DNA of 55,232 nt from Candidatus Saccharimonadota bacterium. Lineage in GTDB: Bacteria; Patescibacteriota; Saccharimonadia; Saccharimonadales; UBA4665. Positions within the stretch are counted from its first letter, which is position 1, and each line of letters opens with the position of its first letter. The notes under the pieces are model-generated. The model saw only the letters and a list, made by a program, of their open reading frames with translations. It searched no databases and had not been told where the DNA came from. Positions 52,210 through 55,232 of the stretch are shown here, in pieces. Made by a program: the position numbers and the translations under genes. Where the stretch lies: positions 1-55,232 of the forward strand of contig DAHWQR010000031.1 in NCBI GenBank assembly GCA_027340655.1. Direction: 5' to 3'.

Positions 52210-53781
52210 ATGGGGCAAGCGCTATATCGCAAATACCGGTCTAAAAGCCTGTCCGAGGTTATTGGCCAGGAGCATATTACTAAAACCCTGGAGCAAGCTA
52301 TTAAAAGCGGCCGGATTTCGCATGCCTACTTATTTACTGGGCCAAAGGGAGTTGGCAAAACTTCTGTCGCCCGGATTTTCGCCCACGACATCAACGGCCT
52401 AGAATATGATGACGATTTAGGCCACCTCGACATCATAGAGATTGACGCCGCCTCCAATCGTAAGCTCGAAGAGACCAAAGCACTGATTGAAAGGGTCTAT
52501 GTAGCTCCGGTAAGCGCTAAATACAAGGTTTACATCATCGACGAGGTACATATGCTTACCCGAGAGTCGTTTAATGCCTTGCTAAAAACTCTTGAAGAAC
52601 CGCCTGAGCACGTTGTCTATATTCTAGCCACTACCGAACTGCAAAAGATGCCTGAAACGATTGTCAGTCGCACTCAGCGTTTTGTCTTTAAGCCGATTAA
52701 GCAGGAAAAAGTGGTGAAACATTTAGCATCAATCGCCAAACATGAAGGCATCAAAATCGACGCTAAGGCCTTAGAGATGATTGCCGAGCACGGTCAGGGA
52801 AGTTTTCGAGACAGCATTGCCTTATTGGATCAAGCGGCCAATTATGCTCAGCCGATATCCGAAACTGACATCAGCACTTTACTCGGCATACCTCCCAGCC
52901 AACTAATTGAAGAGCTTATCGATGCCCTAAGTAAAGGTGATTTAAACCAGGTGATTGTACTGACCCATGATTTAATTGAACAGGGATACCCGGCGACGTC
53001 GATTGCTACAAGACTATCAAAAGAGTTGCGACAAAAGCTTATTGATGACCAATCTCCGTTAGCAAGCGATCTTGCCCTCAAGTTACTCGAAGACTTACTA
53101 GATGTCGGGGCAGCTACAAATCCTGAAACCTATCTAGAGATCTGCCTGCTAAAGGCTTTACCCCAGATTTCCGCTAAACCAAGCTCCGTCTCTAGCCAGT
53201 TGCCGGATACGGAAAGCGTGAAAGAGATTCAACCTACTTATCAAGAACCTCCAGCAGCCAGAAAGCACGAAAGCAAATCTTTGCCAAAACCCACGGACGA
53301 GAAAAATAGCATCAATGCTAAAACGGAAAAAAAACTTAATGACAAAAATGGGCCTAATCTAGACTCTAATATGCCGGTTACATCATCTAAAACCGCAGCT
53401 CCAGTTGAAGAAGAGAAAGTTACATTAAAAACCAAAGCTACTCAGACTATGGATAAGGATTCGTGGAATGATGTTTTAGGTCTACTTAGAAGCAGCCATA
53501 ACACCCTATACGGAGTGGTCCGAATGGCAAGCCTAGACTTTGACAGCGCACATAACATAATTAGACTTAAGTTCGCCTATCAGTTCCACAAAAATAGAGT
53601 TAACGAACCCAAGAATCTTTCATACATTCAATCAGCCATCAAAAAAGTTAGCGGACAGAGCTACGTCATTGAATGCGTGATTGACCAATCGCTTTTAGAT
53701 AAGGAAGGCCCTGGCAAAGAAGCCGAATCTAATAAGCTCGAAACAATTAGCTCTATTTTTGGAGGTGGAGAGTTAATTTAG
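52210..53781 (+). CDS. dnaX: DNA polymerase III subunits gamma/tau
   Basis: 523 residues. Clamp-loader ATPase: Walker A GPKGVGKT (44-51), DEVHML Walker B, FNALLKTLEEPPEHV, SRT in place of SRC, GSFRDSIALLDQA sensor 2. The Cys4 zinc module that normally follows Walker A is missing: INGLEYDDDLGHLD runs straight into DIIEIDAASN. Residues 330-425 are a low-complexity Lys/Ser/Pro linker, then a tau-type C-terminal domain. The linker has an A8 run that could create a short product. TATAAT at 52191-52196 lies 13 bases before the ATG with no ribosome binding site. Confidence 0.95.
   Translation: MGQALYRKYRSKSLSEVIGQEHITKTLEQAIKSGRISHAYLFTGPKGVGKTSVARIFAHDINGLEYDDDLGHLDIIEIDAASNRKLEETKALIERVYVAPVSAKYKVYIIDEVHMLTRESFNALLKTLEEPPEHVVYILATTELQKMPETIVSRTQRFVFKPIKQEKVVKHLASIAKHEGIKIDAKALEMIAEHGQGSFRDSIALLDQAANYAQPISETDISTLLGIPPSQLIEELIDALSKGDLNQVIVLTHDLIEQGYPATSIATRLSKELRQKLIDDQSPLASDLALKLLEDLLDVGAATNPETYLEICLLKALPQISAKPSSVSSQLPDTESVKEIQPTYQEPPAARKHESKSLPKPTDEKNSINAKTEKKLNDKNGPNLDSNMPVTSSKTAAPVEEEKVTLKTKATQTMDKDSWNDVLGLLRSSHNTLYGVVRMASLDFDSAHNIIRLKFAYQFHKNRVNEPKNLSYIQSAIKKVSGQSYVIECVIDQSLLDKEGPGKEAESNKLETISSIFGGGELI
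53327..53339 (+). other. Slippery A8 run with -1 stop in dnaX
   Basis: Eight A (53327-53334) in zero frame GAA AAA AAA CTT. A -1 shift reads AAA ACT TAA and stops at 53337-53339; a +1 shift meets TAG after about 9 codons. Product of about 375 residues with the ATPase and domain III only. Same principle as gamma made by frameshift in E. coli or transcript slippage in Thermus. Confidence 0.55.
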
Positions 53782-53868
53782 TAATGGGAAAACGTGTTTA
53801 TAACTGTTAGGGTATATCTAGTGCAGATAATATAATAGAGCTTCTAGGTAGAGTCGAGACCAAAAATT

Positions 53869-55230
53869 ATGTCTGATATAACTAAATCGCTTCAGCAACC
53901 GCCGCAGAACATCGATGCCGAAGCGTCGCTGCTTGGCTCGATACTTATCGATACCGATGCCATAGTAAAAATTGCCGATCAGATAAGACCTACCGACTTT
54001 TTCGACAAACGACACGAAATTATCTATTCCGCAATGAACGAGCTTTACACTCAGCGCTCAGCCATTGACGTTCTTACTCTTGCTAACCAACTCAAGGCCA
54101 ACGGCGAACTGGACAGCATTGGTGGTGCCGGATATTTAACAGAGCTCACAAACTTCGTTCCAACTGCCGCGCACGTCGAGCAATACGCCGACATAGTGGC
54201 CCAAAAAGCCTTGCGCCGACGCCTAATTTCAGTTTCTCAGCAAATGGTATCGCTAGGATTTGACGAGACTAAAGCCCTACACGAGCTAATTGAAGAGGCT
54301 GAAAGCAACCTATTCGCAGTCAGCGAGCAGCATATCAAGCAATCCGTGGTGAGCTTGGAAACTATTCTTGCTGAAAGTTTTGAACGTCTTGATGACTTGC
54401 ATAAGGACAAAAAGAAGCTACGCGGTTTAGCGACCGGTTTTAAAGATTTGGATAATCTTCTAGCCGGCTTTCAACGTTCCGACTTATTCATCCTTGCAGC
54501 GCGACCTTCGATGGGCAAAACCGCATTAATGCTAAACTTCGCACACAACGTTGCTGTTAAATCGAAGCAACCAGTACTATTTTTTAGCTTAGAAATGAGC
54601 AAGGAGCAATTAGTTGACCGCCTGTTGAGTATCGAGTCAGGGGTGGACGCCTGGTCATTAAGAACTGGGAACCTAACTGATACAGACTTCGAAAAGATTG
54701 GCGAAGCGATGGGCGCTTTAAGTGAAGCTCCGATTTATATCGACGACACGCCCGGCATATCCGTCAGCGACCTGCGCACTATCGCAAGAAGGGAAAACCA
54801 CCGTCACCCGCTTGGCATGATTATTATTGACTACTTGCAATTAATGAGCGGCGGCAGTCGTTTTAGCAATGACGGAAATCGTGTTCAAGAAATCTCCGAT
54901 ATCTCACGTGGGCTGAAAAGTATCGCCCGTGAGCTAGACGTACCATTACTAGCGGCTTCGCAACTAAACCGTTCGGTAGAAAGCCGAAGCCCACAGATTC
55001 CGCAGTTATCCGACCTAAGGGAAAGTGGCTCTCTGGAACAAGATGCCGACGTCGTAGCCTTTATCTACCGAGAAGACTATTACAATCCCGACACAGACCG
55101 AAAGGGAATAACTGACCTTCTCATAAAGAAGCATCGTAATGGCCCGACTGGTGGCGTGGAACTCTTCTTTGACCGCGAGAAACAGCGCTTTCGTTCTGTA
55201 GATACACACCATTCTAATCCTTTTGAATAG
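53869..55230 (+). CDS. dnaB: Replicative DNA helicase DnaB
   Basis: 453 residues, complete. N-terminal domain (PPQNIDAEASLLGSILID) and RecA-like ATPase: Walker A ARPSMGKTAL, SLEMSKEQLVDRLLS, Walker B MIIIDYLQLMSGG, and QLSDLRESGSLEQDADVVAFIYR; the loops for DNA binding are intact. Hexameric helicase at the fork, partner of the DnaX clamp loader encoded 88 bases upstream. No intein. A TATAAT lies at 53831-53836 without a clear -35. Two bases from the window end. Confidence 0.98.
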   Translation: MSDITKSLQQPPQNIDAEASLLGSILIDTDAIVKIADQIRPTDFFDKRHEIIYSAMNELYTQRSAIDVLTLANQLKANGELDSIGGAGYLTELTNFVPTAAHVEQYADIVAQKALRRRLISVSQQMVSLGFDETKALHELIEEAESNLFAVSEQHIKQSVVSLETILAESFERLDDLHKDKKKLRGLATGFKDLDNLLAGFQRSDLFILAARPSMGKTALMLNFAHNVAVKSKQPVLFFSLEMSKEQLVDRLLSIESGVDAWSLRTGNLTDTDFEKIGEAMGALSEAPIYIDDTPGISVSDLRTIARRENHRHPLGMIIIDYLQLMSGGSRFSNDGNRVQEISDISRGLKSIARELDVPLLAASQLNRSVESRSPQIPQLSDLRESGSLEQDADVVAFIYREDYYNPDTDRKGITDLLIKKHRNGPTGGVELFFDREKQRFRSVDTHHSNPFE

Positions 55231-55232
55231 TA

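Noticed and set aside
1-55232. CRISPR array, prophage, insertion sequence or restriction/defence island
   Set aside because: No repeat-spacer pattern, transposase, integrase or phage gene was seen; composition looks even throughout.
1-55232. Recoding of UGA (Gly or Trp)
   Set aside because: TGA ends rpoC and the RluA-family gene at the expected places, and the only tRNA-Trp has anticodon CCA.

Overview
The window is about 55 kb of a bacterial chromosome whose gene content fits Patescibacteria (CPR), most probably a Saccharibacteria (TM7) relative; this assignment is inference from gene content, not from a 16S sequence. The main points are: the ribosomal protein operon has no L30 (rpmD) between S5 and L15, a known CPR trait; there is no adk or map after secY; genes are compact and often overlap by 1-8 bases; and there are no biosynthetic operons apart from nucleotide and glucan steps. 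TGA is used as a stop (for example rpoC and the RluA-family gene), so the UGA-to-Gly code of Gracilibacteria and Absconditabacteria is not in use.

Layout. 1-6684: end of rpoC, then rpsL-rpsG-fusA and, behind its own promoter and leader, tuf, with rpsJ (to 7026) close behind. 7230-17802: S10/spc type operon from rplC to secY. 17960-22109: infA-rpmJ-rpsM-rpsK-rpsD-rpoA-rplQ-rplM-rpsI. 22211-26900: trpS, an RluA-type pseudouridine synthase, a clamp-loader delta-prime-like ATPase, a TPR protein and two unknown genes. 27225-27769: tRNA-Tyr, two tRNA-Thr and rpmG. 27766-33668: an alpha-glucan block (GT4/GT5-like transferase, GH57, GH15, and a divergent GH63/MGH1-like hydrolase). 33690-37669: a four-gene secreted/membrane operon that looks like a divergent WxL/DUF916 cell-surface system. 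37817-42108: tRNA-Trp, a P-loop kinase, a YgjP-like metalloprotease, a soluble histidine kinase and a membrane GT2. 42285-44767: secE-nusG-rplK-rplA. 44756-50215: an MprF-like protein, a dCTP deaminase, a thymidylate kinase fused to two ThyX repeats, and an unknown gene. 50556-55230: rplJ-rplL, an unknown gene, dnaX and dnaB.

Recurring themes. (1) Structural zinc sites are missing from many proteins: the C-terminal Cys4 site of RpoC, S14, S4, L36, L33, DnaX and probably delta-prime. (2) Universal translation and transcription enzymes carry unusual residues at key positions: the RpoC trigger loop reads LSLDSKH, and the EF-G G4 motif reads NKIN. (3) Several -10 boxes lie so close to start codons that leaderless mRNAs are likely (rpmG, the TPR gene, dnaX, infA), while r-protein operons have structured leaders (rpsL, tuf, rplC, secE, rplA, rplJ). 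(4) dnaX has an A8 run with a stop right behind it in the -1 frame, which could yield a short gamma-like product.

The most novel candidates are the dTTP module (dcd next to a Tmk-ThyX-ThyX fusion with complementary half-motifs), the WxL-like surface operon with a LysM domain predicted on the cytoplasmic side, and the intrinsic-terminator-like attenuator directly in front of secE-nusG.
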